The notes below the pieces were generated by a model. It ran no database searches and was not told the origin of the DNA. It was given only the letters and a program-made list of their open reading frames with translations. This document shows positions 26,839-36,044 of a DNA stretch of 64,000 bases, one piece after another. The translations under genes and the position numbers were made by a program. The first letter of the stretch is position 1. Each line of letters begins with the position of its first letter. The stretch is from Verrucomicrobium sp. BvORR034 (GTDB lineage Bacteria; Verrucomicrobiota; Verrucomicrobiia; Verrucomicrobiales; Verrucomicrobiaceae). The stretch is from NCBI RefSeq assembly GCF_000739635.1, contig NZ_BATQ01000182.1:62001-126000 (forward strand), read 5' to 3'.

Positions 26839-28173
26839 TCACTTCCCCCAGTTCTTGTCGGCGAAGTCCATGTACTTCTCCCAGTCGAAGAGCAGGATGT
26901 CGTGCTTGCCGGTGCGATTGTGATACCCCAGGGCCTCCCCGACGCTCACATCCGGCGCGGGCGGCTCCGCCACTCCGAGGCCTTTTTTGCCAAAGAGGGC
27001 GTACACCGGCTCCGCCAGCTTGGTCCCCAGGAACTCGCCCTTGGGATCCGCCCAGAGATCCTCCGTGGCACTGGCCACATACACCGGTCGCGGCGCGCAC
27101 AGGGCGATCAACTCATGCTGGTCAACCGGCAGGGCGGCTTCGTTGATGCTGTACTTCTTGAAGTTGCCGTTGAACCAATGGGGGAAGTTCGTGTTGAGCT
27201 TGTTCACCGTCTCACCGAAGTGGCGCTTGCTCAGCGCTGCCCCACCCGCCCCGGAGTTGTTGCTGATGACAAGGCTGAAGCGGGTGTCCTGCGCTCCGGC
27301 CCAGAGGGAGGTCTTGCCCAGCCGGGAATGACCCAGCACGGCGAGGCGCTTGCCATCCACCTCTGGCAACGTCACCAGATAGTCCGCCATCCGGCTCAGC
27401 CCCCAGGCCCAGGCCCCGATGGAGCCCCATTCGTCCGCCTCCGGCTTGGTCTGCCCCGCCTTGTAAAAGAGCGGCTGCACCCCGTTCTGGAAGCCGTCGT
27501 CGAAGTCGGGGTCCAAATCTCCATAGTAGGCGGTGGCCACGCCGTAGCCGCGGGCGATCACCTCGGCCATCGGCCAGCGCCGGGCGTCCGCCCCACGAGA
27601 CGCCTCGGTGGCGCGGTTTTCCGTGACCCCGGTCTCTTTATTATTGCGGAACCAGCCTTGGGGCACCGGGATGGCGGGATCCTCCGTCACGGCGTGATTG
27701 CCTCCGAAGTTTAGCCCGACAAACACGCCTGCTGGCCTCTCCTTGGACACGGCATTGGGCAGGTACACCAGCACGTCCAGATGGGGCGTGTCCGCCTTCG
27801 TGAAATAGATCCGCACCAGCCGTTGCGTGGCCTTGCCCTCCAGCGCCCTCTTGTTTTCCAGTAGCACTTCCATGCGCCCGCCTTCCAGCTTCTTCTCTGG
27901 CGTGCGCCCGTACACCTCGGTCTCGAAGAGCTTGAACAACTCCGGACGCCGCTTCTCCAGCCACTGCTCCTTGGTGGTCACCTTGGTGCCATCTGCGCAG
28001 GTGAGCGGGTCAGGGATGGGCAGGTTGCCCACGTGGACCTCGTCCTGGTTGATCACTTCCTGCGGCTTGGCCGCGGTGGCTGGGGCAGTTGCGGTCTGGG
28101 CCATGGTGAGGGAGGCGGTGGCCAGCGTCCCCACGCTGAGCATGAGGACTGCGGCGGGCGAATAGCGATTCAT
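26839..28173 (-). CDS. CE15-type glucuronoyl esterase/acetylxylan esterase-like protein
   Basis: With start at 28173 (MNRYSPAAVLMLSVGTLATA) the protein has 444 residues and a signal peptide ending near 27 (TMAQ). The alpha/beta-hydrolase core has the nucleophile motif VLGHSRLGKTSLWAGAQD, the G-x-S-R-x-G-K form typical of carbohydrate esterase family 15, followed by NNSGAGGAALSKRHFGE. A catalytic His region near the C-terminus is in ALGYHNRTGKHDIL. The family cleaves ester links between glucuronic acid of xylan and lignin alcohols in the periplasm or outside the cell. A two-component system follows 145 bases downstream on the same strand. The upstream gene is divergent. Confidence 0.92.
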   Translation of the reverse strand: MNRYSPAAVLMLSVGTLATASLTMAQTATAPATAAKPQEVINQDEVHVGNLPIPDPLTCADGTKVTTKEQWLEKRRPELFKLFETEVYGRTPEKKLEGGRMEVLLENKRALEGKATQRLVRIYFTKADTPHLDVLVYLPNAVSKERPAGVFVGLNFGGNHAVTEDPAIPVPQGWFRNNKETGVTENRATEASRGADARRWPMAEVIARGYGVATAYYGDLDPDFDDGFQNGVQPLFYKAGQTKPEADEWGSIGAWAWGLSRMADYLVTLPEVDGKRLAVLGHSRLGKTSLWAGAQDTRFSLVISNNSGAGGAALSKRHFGETVNKLNTNFPHWFNGNFKKYSINEAALPVDQHELIALCAPRPVYVASATEDLWADPKGEFLGTKLAEPVYALFGKKGLGVAEPPAPDVSVGEALGYHNRTGKHDILLFDWEKYMDFADKNWGK

Positions 28174-28267
28174 GGGAAAAGAACCCTGACTGAAGCGCAA
28201 ACCTTTCGCCAGAAAATATCATCAGACTTGCCATCCGCCCGCTCACTGGCTCCAATGATGCAAAAAA

Positions 28268-29644
28268 ATGCCCGTCCCCTTTTCAGCCGAACAGGTCACT
28301 GCCTTGGCTCCGGACACTGCGTCCGTGAAAGCCGGTCGTGGACTCACCAACCCTGCCAAATGGCCCACCCTCGGCTGCAACAACGAGGCGGCATGGGGCG
28401 AATGCCAGGGCAGTGGGTCGAAGCCCTACCAGACACAGGTGGACTTCACCGGTCCTGGCTTCAAATGCAGCTGTCCCAGCCGCAAGTTCCCGTGCAAACA
28501 CGGCCTCGGCCTGCTCTTCATGGCCGCGGACCGGCCCGGTTCGCTGAAAGAAGGCGAACCGCCCGACTGGGTCTCCGCCTGGTTGCAGACGCGCCGTGAC
28601 AAGGCGGAGAAGAAGGCTGCCGCGGTGGAAGCCGGGCCCAAGGCCCCTGCTGACCCCGAAGCCGCTGCCAAACGGGTCGCCAAACGTCTCAGCCGCATGC
28701 GGGAGGGTGGGGAAGATCTGGAGCGCTGGATGGCCGACCAGATCCGGCACGGCATTGCCACCTGGCCGCAGCAACCCCGCACCCACTGGCAGTCTCTTGC
28801 CGCACGCATGGTGGACCACCAGATGCCGGGCCTGGAAAAAGAGATTTCCCTCCTGGGTGGCATGCCCTACCTGGGCGAGCGGTGGCCAGCCATGGCGCTG
28901 ATGCAGATGGGACGGCTCCACACCCGCCTGGAGGCGCTGCGCCGCTTCGAGTCCCTGGATGTGCCACTGCAATCCGATCTCCGCACCGTGCTGGGCTGGG
29001 CCGTGGACAAGGAGGAGGTCGCGACTGCGGGCGAGCGCATCACAGACGACTGGGCCGTGCTGGGCCAGGACTTCGAGGAGCGGGAGCGTCTGTGGGAGCG
29101 CCGCACCTGGTTGCAGGGGCGTCAATCCGGGCGCATGGCCCTCATCCTGGATTTCTCCCATGGCAACCGCGCTTTCGAGATACCGTTGGTTCCTGGTACC
29201 GTGATTCAGACGGAGCTCCTCTACTATCCTTCCGCCCATCCTCTGCGGGCCGTGCTCAGTACGCCGCCCTCCAGCACCACCCCTCTGGATCGCCCCTTCA
29301 CTGCGATCCCGGATGTCGCCACCCTGCTGCGGGACTATGCCACCGCGCTGGGCTCGAACCCGTGGCTCACCCAGTTCCCCGCCGTCCTGACCCAGGTAGT
29401 GCCCATCCATCGGGACATGGGTGCGGACCAGCCTGGCCAGTGGCTGCTGCGGGACACTCAGGGCACGCTCCTCCCGCTTCAGCCGTTCACCGCCAGCCGT
29501 CATGGTTGGGAGCTGCTGGCCATCTCTGGAGGACATCCCCTCACCGTCATGGGCGAGTGGTCAGGGTCCGGCTCCCTGCAACTGCTGGCTTGCTGGCACG
29601 AGGAGGAGGGCTACTGCGCTTTTCATGAGACGGCTCCCGCGTGA
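28268..29644 (+). CDS. SWIM zinc-finger protein
   Basis: The 458-residue protein carries one SWIM finger near its start (C-x-C-x6-C-x-H: CSCPSRKFPCKH, with C67, C69, C76 and H78), a motif that binds zinc and nucleic acid or protein. After an Ala/Lys-rich linker come helical repeats and a C-terminal beta-rich part of unknown fold. Such proteins are commonly the first gene next to DUF5691, MoxR, DUF5682 and VWA genes, as here. The next start lies 53 bases downstream on the same strand. Its likely role is substrate or nucleic-acid recognition for the cluster; that is inference from the context. Confidence 0.88.
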   Translation: MPVPFSAEQVTALAPDTASVKAGRGLTNPAKWPTLGCNNEAAWGECQGSGSKPYQTQVDFTGPGFKCSCPSRKFPCKHGLGLLFMAADRPGSLKEGEPPDWVSAWLQTRRDKAEKKAAAVEAGPKAPADPEAAAKRVAKRLSRMREGGEDLERWMADQIRHGIATWPQQPRTHWQSLAARMVDHQMPGLEKEISLLGGMPYLGERWPAMALMQMGRLHTRLEALRRFESLDVPLQSDLRTVLGWAVDKEEVATAGERITDDWAVLGQDFEERERLWERRTWLQGRQSGRMALILDFSHGNRAFEIPLVPGTVIQTELLYYPSAHPLRAVLSTPPSSTTPLDRPFTAIPDVATLLRDYATALGSNPWLTQFPAVLTQVVPIHRDMGADQPGQWLLRDTQGTLLPLQPFTASRHGWELLAISGGHPLTVMGEWSGSGSLQLLACWHEEEGYCAFHETAPA

Positions 29645-29696
29645 GGGTCCGCCCCCTTCACGCTGATTTTTTATTTCATCGTTCCCTGTTTGCTTC

Positions 29697-31220
29697 ATGT
29701 CCGCTCCGTTTTGGAAACAACTCAGCACCGCCGCCCTCCTGGGCACGGCGCGAACCCCCGCCCTCCCTCCGCTTCCGCAGGGCCTCCAAGATCTCGCTCT
29801 GGAGGAAGGGGCCGCTCCTGAAGCCCGGTTGTTGCGCACCGCGGCGGTGGCAGGTCTGGCCCAGATCGCCGGCCTGCAGCCTGCTTCGACGGATGAGCCG
29901 CTGCCGGAGCCAGCGATGCCCTCTCCACCAGGGGTGTGTCGGGATCCTCAAGCGGTGTCACTGCTGGCCCAGATCGCGGCAGAGGGTCCCGAGGCTCTGC
30001 TCGCGGAGGCCTGCCAGCTTCTGGCTGCGGCGGGGCAGTCTCTGCCTCATCGGCTGCTACCGACGTACTTCGACGCCGCATACCGTGCCAGCGCCCTGCG
30101 CGATCCGGTGATGAAGGCTGCGGGCACCCGGGGTGCCTGGTTGTCCGCCAAGAACCACGAATGGAGATTCGCCGCCACCGCCGGGATCGATGAAATCGAC
30201 ATACGCCAGTGGGAGGAGGGCGATGTAGCCACCCGGACGCGGTACCTTCACACCCTGCGCCAGACAGAGGCGGACCAAGCCCGCGAGTTGCTGGAAAAGA
30301 CGCTCCCCCAGGAGTCCGCCCGCGATCGCGTCACTCTGCTGGGCGCACTGCGCACCCAGCTTGGCCCCTCCGACGAAACCCTGCTGCAAACCCTCCTGAT
30401 CAGTGATCGCAGCAAGGAGGTGCGCACGCTCGCCGCCCGCCTCCTCTCGGCCCTGCCACAGTCCGCCTTTGCCCAGCGCATGCAGGCCCGGTTGCAGCCT
30501 TGCATCACCACCGAGAAGAAGCTCTTCCGCACCCACTGGGTGGCAGCCCCGCCCCAGGCCTTCCCAGCCGACGCGGCGCAAGACGGGATCGAGGAGAAAC
30601 CACCCGGTGGCATCCGCGTGGGCGAACGCGCGTGGTGGCTGCGCCAGATCGCCGCCCGCACCCCACTGGGCTGGTGGACCGCCCACACCGGCATGACGCC
30701 CATGGAACTGGTCCTGTGGGCCGCCAAGACGGAATGGAAAGAGTCCCTTCTTCAGGGGCTGGCCGAGGCAGTCACCTTGCAGGACACCGATCCCGCCTGG
30801 ATCCATGCCATCATCAATGCGGAGGTCCTGCCCGCGCAGGAGGCAGCGGAGCTCATTGGCGGGCTCGATGGCAAGGAACAGCGCGAAGCCTGGCTGAAGC
30901 TCGCTGGCTCCGCCCCCGCCTTCACCTGGTGGCTGCGTCTTGTCATCAAGGCGCCCTTCACCTGGGATACCGCCTTCTGGCTCGCTGTGGAAAAGAAGCT
31001 CATCGCCCACCTGCACAGCGACGCCGTGCAGTACGACTACGAGTTGCGCAATCTCCTTCCCGAGCTCGCCTGCCGCATCCCCATGGCCGCCACCTCAAGC
31101 CCCACCCCCTGGCCCACCGGCGCCAAGCACTGGCCGTCCTTCGAAGACGCCGCCCACCGCTTCCAGCAAACCCTCGAGCGCCGCAGCCGGCTGCGCCAAA
31201 TGTTAAATTTAAAATTATGA
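29697..31220 (+). CDS. DUF5691-family protein
   Basis: The 507-residue, all-helical protein opens FWKQLSTAALLGTARTPALP and then shows HEAT-like helical repeats (for example VTLLGALRTQLGPSDETLLQ, KEVRTLAARLLSALPQSAFA). It resembles the DUF5691 family, which is known only from genomic association with SWIM, MoxR AAA+, DUF5682 and VWA genes. There is no signal peptide or membrane segment. A scaffold or adaptor role is a guess from the repeat architecture. The last six codons (MLNLKL) and the stop arise from an AT-rich intergenic repeat, so the natural C-terminus may have been replaced. It precedes the MoxR gene by 80 bases. Confidence 0.82.
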   Translation: MSAPFWKQLSTAALLGTARTPALPPLPQGLQDLALEEGAAPEARLLRTAAVAGLAQIAGLQPASTDEPLPEPAMPSPPGVCRDPQAVSLLAQIAAEGPEALLAEACQLLAAAGQSLPHRLLPTYFDAAYRASALRDPVMKAAGTRGAWLSAKNHEWRFAATAGIDEIDIRQWEEGDVATRTRYLHTLRQTEADQARELLEKTLPQESARDRVTLLGALRTQLGPSDETLLQTLLISDRSKEVRTLAARLLSALPQSAFAQRMQARLQPCITTEKKLFRTHWVAAPPQAFPADAAQDGIEEKPPGGIRVGERAWWLRQIAARTPLGWWTAHTGMTPMELVLWAAKTEWKESLLQGLAEAVTLQDTDPAWIHAIINAEVLPAQEAAELIGGLDGKEQREAWLKLAGSAPAFTWWLRLVIKAPFTWDTAFWLAVEKKLIAHLHSDAVQYDYELRNLLPELACRIPMAATSSPTPWPTGAKHWPSFEDAAHRFQQTLERRSRLRQMLNLKL

Positions 31221-31298
31221 ATTATAAATGAATCTCACGGCACTTTCATAGAACCCTCCCATTCTCGTTCACAATTCATAATTCCTCATTCCTAATTG
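31206..31298. repeat. AT-rich inverted repeat inside the MoxR/VWA gene cluster
   Basis: AATTATGAATT (about 31212-31222) is perfectly complementary to AATTCATAATT (about 31273-31283), and the flanking ATTCCTCATTCCTAATT word belongs to the AATTAGGAAT family seen at 5.1 and 5.7 kb. It overlaps the stop codon of the DUF5691 gene and ends three bases before the ATG of the MoxR gene. Confidence 0.8.
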
Positions 31299-31300
31299 CC

Positions 31301-32377
31301 ATGTCCGTTCTCCGTCAGCATGCCGAAATCCAGTTCGCCCAGGAGCTTGATGAGCTCCGCAAGTCCGACACCCGGCAGCGTCCGGCCAACTGGGTCCTCT
31401 CGCCCTGGGCCGTGGCCACCTACCTGCTGGGTGGGAAGCTGGAAAATGGGTTCGAGGTAACCCCCAAGTACATCGGCAGCCGCCGGCTCATTGAGATCGC
31501 GGTCGCCACGCTGGCCACCGACCGGGCTCTGCTGCTCTACGGGGTGCCGGGCACGGCCAAGTCCTGGGTGTCTGAGCATCTGGCCGCCGCCGTGGCGGGA
31601 GATTCCACCCGCCTTCTTCAGGGTACGGCGGGCACCAGCGAGGACCAGATCCGCTACTCCTGGAACTACGCCCTGCTGCTGTCAAAAGGCCCCTCCCGCG
31701 AGGCGCTCGTCGCCAGCCCGATGATGCGCGCCATGGAGGAGGGCCGCATCGCCCGGATCGAGGAGCTCACCCGCATCCCCAGCGATGTGCAGGACACCCT
31801 CATCACCGTGCTCTCCGAGAAGATGCTGCCCATCCCGGAGCTTAACAGCGAGGTGCAGGCCGCCCGCGGTTTCAACGTCATCGCCACCGCGAACAACCGG
31901 GACAAAGGGGTGAACGAGCTCTCCAGCGCCCTCAAACGCCGCTTCAACACCGTGATCCTCCCCCTGCCCAACAGCGAGGACGAGGAGGTGCAAATCGTCC
32001 AGAAAAGGGTGGCGGAACTGGGCCGGGCTCTCGAACTGCCTGCGGAGCCGCCCGCCCTCAAGGAAGTGCGCCGGGTGGTGCAGATTTTCCGCGAACTCCG
32101 CAGCGGTCTCACCGCGGACGGCAAGACCAAGGTGAAATCCCCCACCGGCACGCTGAGCACTGCGGAAGCCATCTCCGTGATCAACAACGGCATGTCGCTG
32201 GCCGGACACTTTGGCGACGGCCAGCTCAGCGCCACAGACATGGCCAGCGGCCTGCTCGGCGCCGTGGTGAAGGACCCCGTGCAGGACGGCGTGGTCTGGC
32301 GCGAATATCTGGAGACGGTGGTGAAGGAGCGTGACGAGTGGAAGGACCTGTATCGCGCCTGCCGCGACCTCGCCTGA
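31301..32377 (+). CDS. MoxR-type AAA+ ATPase
   Basis: The 358-residue protein has an AAA+ core: Walker A GVPGTAKSW (81-89), a Walker-B-region replaced by MEEGRIARIEELTRIPSDVQ, sensor 1 VIATANNRDKGVNELSSALK and arginine finger RRFNTV. The Walker A carries Ala before Lys instead of Gly, seen in this subgroup. MoxR ATPases form hexamers that remodel or load metal-protein partners together with VWA proteins. The VWA gene two positions downstream is the expected partner. The start codon ATG at 31301 follows a repeat, with no obvious Shine-Dalgarno, so translation may depend on the repeat's RNA structure. A C-terminal lid helix region follows from about 255. Confidence 0.93.
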   Translation: MSVLRQHAEIQFAQELDELRKSDTRQRPANWVLSPWAVATYLLGGKLENGFEVTPKYIGSRRLIEIAVATLATDRALLLYGVPGTAKSWVSEHLAAAVAGDSTRLLQGTAGTSEDQIRYSWNYALLLSKGPSREALVASPMMRAMEEGRIARIEELTRIPSDVQDTLITVLSEKMLPIPELNSEVQAARGFNVIATANNRDKGVNELSSALKRRFNTVILPLPNSEDEEVQIVQKRVAELGRALELPAEPPALKEVRRVVQIFRELRSGLTADGKTKVKSPTGTLSTAEAISVINNGMSLAGHFGDGQLSATDMASGLLGAVVKDPVQDGVVWREYLETVVKERDEWKDLYRACRDLA

Positions 32378-32416
32378 TCCCGTCTTCACCTACCGCTTTC
32401 TGTTGTTTCCTCAGCC

Positions 32417-34795
32417 ATGGCCTCCCCTGCCAGCAACGTCCATCTCTTCGGCATCCGTCACCACGGCCCCGGCTGCGCCCGCAGCCTGGCAGCGGCACTC
32501 TCTGAGCTGGCCCCTGACTGCGTGCTCATCGAAGGGCCACCGGAAGCAGATACCCTGCTGCCGCTGGTGGTGGAAGAGGGCATGACGCCCCCAGTGGCTC
32601 TGTTGATCTACGCCGCAGAAAACGCCCGCCGCAGTGCCTTCTATCCCTTCGCGACATTCTCACCCGAGTGGCAGGCCATCCGGCATGCCTTGCAGCATCA
32701 GGTGCCAGTCCGGTTCATGGACCTGCCCGTAGCCCACTCCCTGGCCCTGGAGCACCAGGAGGAACCAGAGACAGCGGCTCCTGAGGCTGAAACGACAGCG
32801 GCAGAGGAGCCAACGCCTGTGGCGCAGGAACAGGCTGCCGGTGAAGAGACCGAGCCTGCAGATCTGGAAACGGATGACTCGTCTCCCGCCGAGGAGAGGG
32901 CGGACGACACCGTCCGGGGTGACCCTCTTGGCTGGTTGGGACGGGCTGCCGGATTCGGTGATGGGGAAGAATGGTGGGAGCACCTCGTGGAGCAACGTCA
33001 CGATGGCCAGGATCTCTTTGCCGCCATCGAGGAAGCGATGACTGCCGTGCGCGCAGAGGCCCCGGCAAGCAAGGATGATGCTGAACTGCGCCGCGAAGCC
33101 CTTCGCGAGGCCCACATGCGCAAGACCATCCGCGCCGCCCAGAAGGAAGGCTTCCAGCGCATCGCCGTCGTGTGCGGGGCCTGGCATGTCCCCGCCCTGG
33201 CAAAGATGCCCTCCGCCGCGTTTGACAACGAGCTTCTCAAAGGCCTGCCCAAGACCAAGGTGGAGGCCACCTGGGTGCCGTGGACTTACAGTCGCCTCGC
33301 AGCCGAGAGTGGCTACGGCGCAGGCGTAGATTCTCCTGCCTGGTACGAGCATCTCTGGCTGCGGCAGGATGCCAGCCTGCCGCGCTGGTTCGCCCGGGTG
33401 GGAGCCGTGCTGCGGGAAGCCGATCTCGATTGCTCCAGTGCCCATCTCATCGAGTGCGTGCGGCTCTCCGAGACGCTCGCGGCCATGCGCCAAAAACCAG
33501 CCCCAGGCCTGGCCGAACTCATGGAAGCAGCCCGCGCCATCGTTGGCATGGGTGACGACACCGCCCTGCGGCTGGTGCGGCAAAAGCTGATCATCGGTGA
33601 ACGTCTCGGCAGCGTGCCAGAGTCCGCCCCCACCGTGCCCCTGCAACGGGATTTGCTGAAGTTGCAGAAGAGTCTGCGGCTGAAAGTGAGCCCCACCCAG
33701 GAAACCCTGGATCTGGACCTGCGGAAGGAGAACGACCTGCTTCGCAGCCATCTGCTCCACCGCCTGCGCCTTCTCCGCGTGCCGTGGGGCGAGGTGACCG
33801 ATGCCCGCAGTGGCAAAGGTACTTTCCATGAACTCTGGCGCATCCAGTGGAAGCCCGAATTTGCCGTGGCATTGATCGAAGCCTCGCCCTGGGGCGGCAC
33901 GGTGGAAGACGCTGCGGCAGCCTTCGCCCGGGATCAGGCCGCGAAGGCGACGGATCTGCCCACGCTGACCACGTTGGTCAAAGAGGCCCTCCTCGCAAAC
34001 CTCTCTGCGGCGTTGACCGCAATCGTTCACGAGCTGGAAAATCGCGCGGCAGTGACGGGCGACATCAGCCAGCTCATGGGGGCCGTGCCACCGCTGGCCC
34101 AGGTCTCCCGCTACGGGGATGTGCGCAAGACAGACAGCGCCCAGGTGTTGCACGTGCTGGACGGCATGCTCACCCGCATCTGCATCGGCGTGCCCAATGC
34201 GTGCGCCTCCCTCGATGATGAAGCCGCGGGTGTCATGAGCAGGCAGATCACTGCGGTGCATCAGGCCGTGAAGCTGCTGGAGGGAGGCTCCCACCTGCCC
34301 TCCTGGTTGCGGGCCCTCACCTTGGTAGCGGACGGACACGGCATTCACGGGCAGGTGGCCGGCCTTTGTGCCCGGCTTCTGCTGGATGAGAAGTCGGAGG
34401 ACGATGCGGTGGCGGCCGTTTCAGCCCGCATGAGCCGCGCCCTCTCCCGGGGCACGCCGCCGGAGTCCGGCGCCGCCTGGCTGGAAGGTTTCCTGAACCA
34501 GAGTGGCATGGTGCTGCTGCATGATGACGTGCTCTTCCGGCTGCTGGATGACTGGGTGCGCTCCCTCACCGCGGATCACTTCACAGCCATCCTTCCCCTG
34601 GTGCGTCGCGCCTTTGCCCTTCTCGCCAGCGCAGAACGCCGGCAGCTTGGCGAACGCGCCCGCCAACATGGTGGAGCGGCTGCAGGCTCAGCTGGCAGTG
34701 TAGATGCGGGGGACGGCGCTGACCTCGCCTGGGATCCCGAGAGGGCCCGTCTGATGGTTCCCGTGCTGCGCCAGATCTTTGGCCTTCCCTCCTGA
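32417..34795 (+). CDS. DUF5682-family protein (TraB/ChaN-like N-terminal fold)
   Basis: The 792-residue protein starts VHLFGIRHHGPGCARSLAAA with LIEGPPEADTLLPLV, the DUF5682 signature. The paired His near 15-16, the Glu of EGPPEAD and a later VVCGAWHVPAL (about 255) recall the TraB/ChaN/erythromycin-esterase superfamily of metal or acid-base hydrolases, so a hydrolytic activity is possible. Residues about 115-165 form an acidic, low-complexity insert (EEPTPVAQEQAAGEETEPAD). The C-terminal 450 residues are helical and unassigned. It lies 39 bases after the MoxR ATPase and 35 bases before the VWA gene, so it is probably a client, effector or adaptor of the ATPase pair. Confidence 0.85.
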   Translation: MASPASNVHLFGIRHHGPGCARSLAAALSELAPDCVLIEGPPEADTLLPLVVEEGMTPPVALLIYAAENARRSAFYPFATFSPEWQAIRHALQHQVPVRFMDLPVAHSLALEHQEEPETAAPEAETTAAEEPTPVAQEQAAGEETEPADLETDDSSPAEERADDTVRGDPLGWLGRAAGFGDGEEWWEHLVEQRHDGQDLFAAIEEAMTAVRAEAPASKDDAELRREALREAHMRKTIRAAQKEGFQRIAVVCGAWHVPALAKMPSAAFDNELLKGLPKTKVEATWVPWTYSRLAAESGYGAGVDSPAWYEHLWLRQDASLPRWFARVGAVLREADLDCSSAHLIECVRLSETLAAMRQKPAPGLAELMEAARAIVGMGDDTALRLVRQKLIIGERLGSVPESAPTVPLQRDLLKLQKSLRLKVSPTQETLDLDLRKENDLLRSHLLHRLRLLRVPWGEVTDARSGKGTFHELWRIQWKPEFAVALIEASPWGGTVEDAAAAFARDQAAKATDLPTLTTLVKEALLANLSAALTAIVHELENRAAVTGDISQLMGAVPPLAQVSRYGDVRKTDSAQVLHVLDGMLTRICIGVPNACASLDDEAAGVMSRQITAVHQAVKLLEGGSHLPSWLRALTLVADGHGIHGQVAGLCARLLLDEKSEDDAVAAVSARMSRALSRGTPPESGAAWLEGFLNQSGMVLLHDDVLFRLLDDWVRSLTADHFTAILPLVRRAFALLASAERRQLGERARQHGGAAAGSAGSVDAGDGADLAWDPERARLMVPVLRQIFGLPS

Positions 34796-34830
34796 TCTCA
34801 CTTTATTTCGCCCCCGCTATTGTACTTTCC

Positions 34831-36042
34831 ATGAACTCCACTGCCACCTCCTCACCCAGCATCGACCCCCTGGAGCAGCTTCGCCGTTGGCGGCTCATCC
34901 TGGGTGGAGAAGGCGCCGATGGCACCGGTCTGGCCCTTGCCGGGGCGGATCTTGAGATGGATCGCGCCCTGGGCGATCTCTATGATGCCGAGGAAGGCAA
35001 GGGGCTCCAGTCCCGCGGCCGCTCCACCAAGGGCGGCACGGAAGGCAGCCGCCCCCGCGTGGCCCGCTGGCTGGGGGACATCCGGAAGTACTTTCCTTCA
35101 ACCGTGGTGCGCGTCATGCAAAAGGACGCGCTCGACCGCCTGAAGTTGCAGGAGATGCTGACCGAGCCCGAGATGCTGGAGGCCGTGGAACCCGATGTCC
35201 ACCTGGTGGCCAGCCTCATCGCGCTCAACAGCATCCTGCCCGCGAAGACGAAGGAAACCGCCCGGCTGGTGGTACGCCGCGTGGTGGACGAGCTTGTTCG
35301 CAAGCTGGAGGAGCCCATCCGCTCGGCCGTGAGCGGGGCCTTGAACCGGGCGGAGCGCAACCTGCGCCCCCGCATCGCGGAGATGGACTGGCCCCGCACC
35401 ATCCAGGCCAACCTCAAGCACTGGCAGCCCGAGCACCAGACCATTGTCCCGGAGAAGCGGATCGGCTTCGGCCGGAAGAAACAACGCACTCAGCGTCAGA
35501 TCATCCTCTGCATTGACCAGAGCGGCAGCATGGCGGCCTCGGTGGTGTATTCCAGCATCTGTGGGGCTGTACTGGCCAGCCTTCCGGCCGTGAAGACCCA
35601 TCTCGTGGTCTTTGACACCTCGGTGGTCGATCTCACCGACCAGCTGGATGATCCAGTCGAGCTCCTCTTTGGCACCCAACTCGGTGGCGGCACGGACATC
35701 AACCGCGCCGTGGGCTACTGCCAGAGCCTCATCACTGATCCCGCCAACACCATCCTCGTGCTCATCTCCGACCTCATCGAGGGCGGTGTGGAGCAGAACC
35801 TCCTGCGCCGCACGTCTGACCTCGTCGAGAGCGGCGTGCAGTTCCTCGCCCTCCTGGCCCTCAGTGATGAGGGGTCACCGTGTTATGACCACGAACTCGC
35901 CGCCAAGATGGGTGCCCTCGGCGTCCCCTCCTTCGCCTGCACCCCGGACCTGTTCCCCGACTTGATGGCCGCCGCCATCAAACGTGAAGACATCAACTCC
36001 TGGGCCGCCAAGCATGAGGTGGTGACCACTCGGAAAGCATGA
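34831..36042 (+). CDS. VWA-domain protein (MoxR partner)
   Basis: The 403-residue protein has an N-terminal helical half (RVARWLGDIRKYFPSTVVRV, LTEPEMLEAVEPDVHLVASL) and a C-terminal von Willebrand A domain. The MIDAS metal site D-x-S-x-S is complete in ILCIDQSGSMAAS (Asp229). It continues with the Thr in GGGTDINRAVGYCQ and Asp in LVLISDLIEGG. Such CoxE-like VWA proteins pair with MoxR ATPases in metal-dependent protein maturation or conflict systems. It is the last gene in the five-gene run, ending where a repeat cassette begins. No signal peptide, so the complex should be cytoplasmic. Confidence 0.93.
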   Translation: MNSTATSSPSIDPLEQLRRWRLILGGEGADGTGLALAGADLEMDRALGDLYDAEEGKGLQSRGRSTKGGTEGSRPRVARWLGDIRKYFPSTVVRVMQKDALDRLKLQEMLTEPEMLEAVEPDVHLVASLIALNSILPAKTKETARLVVRRVVDELVRKLEEPIRSAVSGALNRAERNLRPRIAEMDWPRTIQANLKHWQPEHQTIVPEKRIGFGRKKQRTQRQIILCIDQSGSMAASVVYSSICGAVLASLPAVKTHLVVFDTSVVDLTDQLDDPVELLFGTQLGGGTDINRAVGYCQSLITDPANTILVLISDLIEGGVEQNLLRRTSDLVESGVQFLALLALSDEGSPCYDHELAAKMGALGVPSFACTPDLFPDLMAAAIKREDINSWAAKHEVVTTRKA

Positions 36043-36044
36043 CC

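Noticed and set aside
32660-34348. 562-codon minus-strand frame inside the DUF5682 gene
   Set aside because: Antisense shadow; the plus-strand frame carries the DUF5682 signature and is in a gene series.
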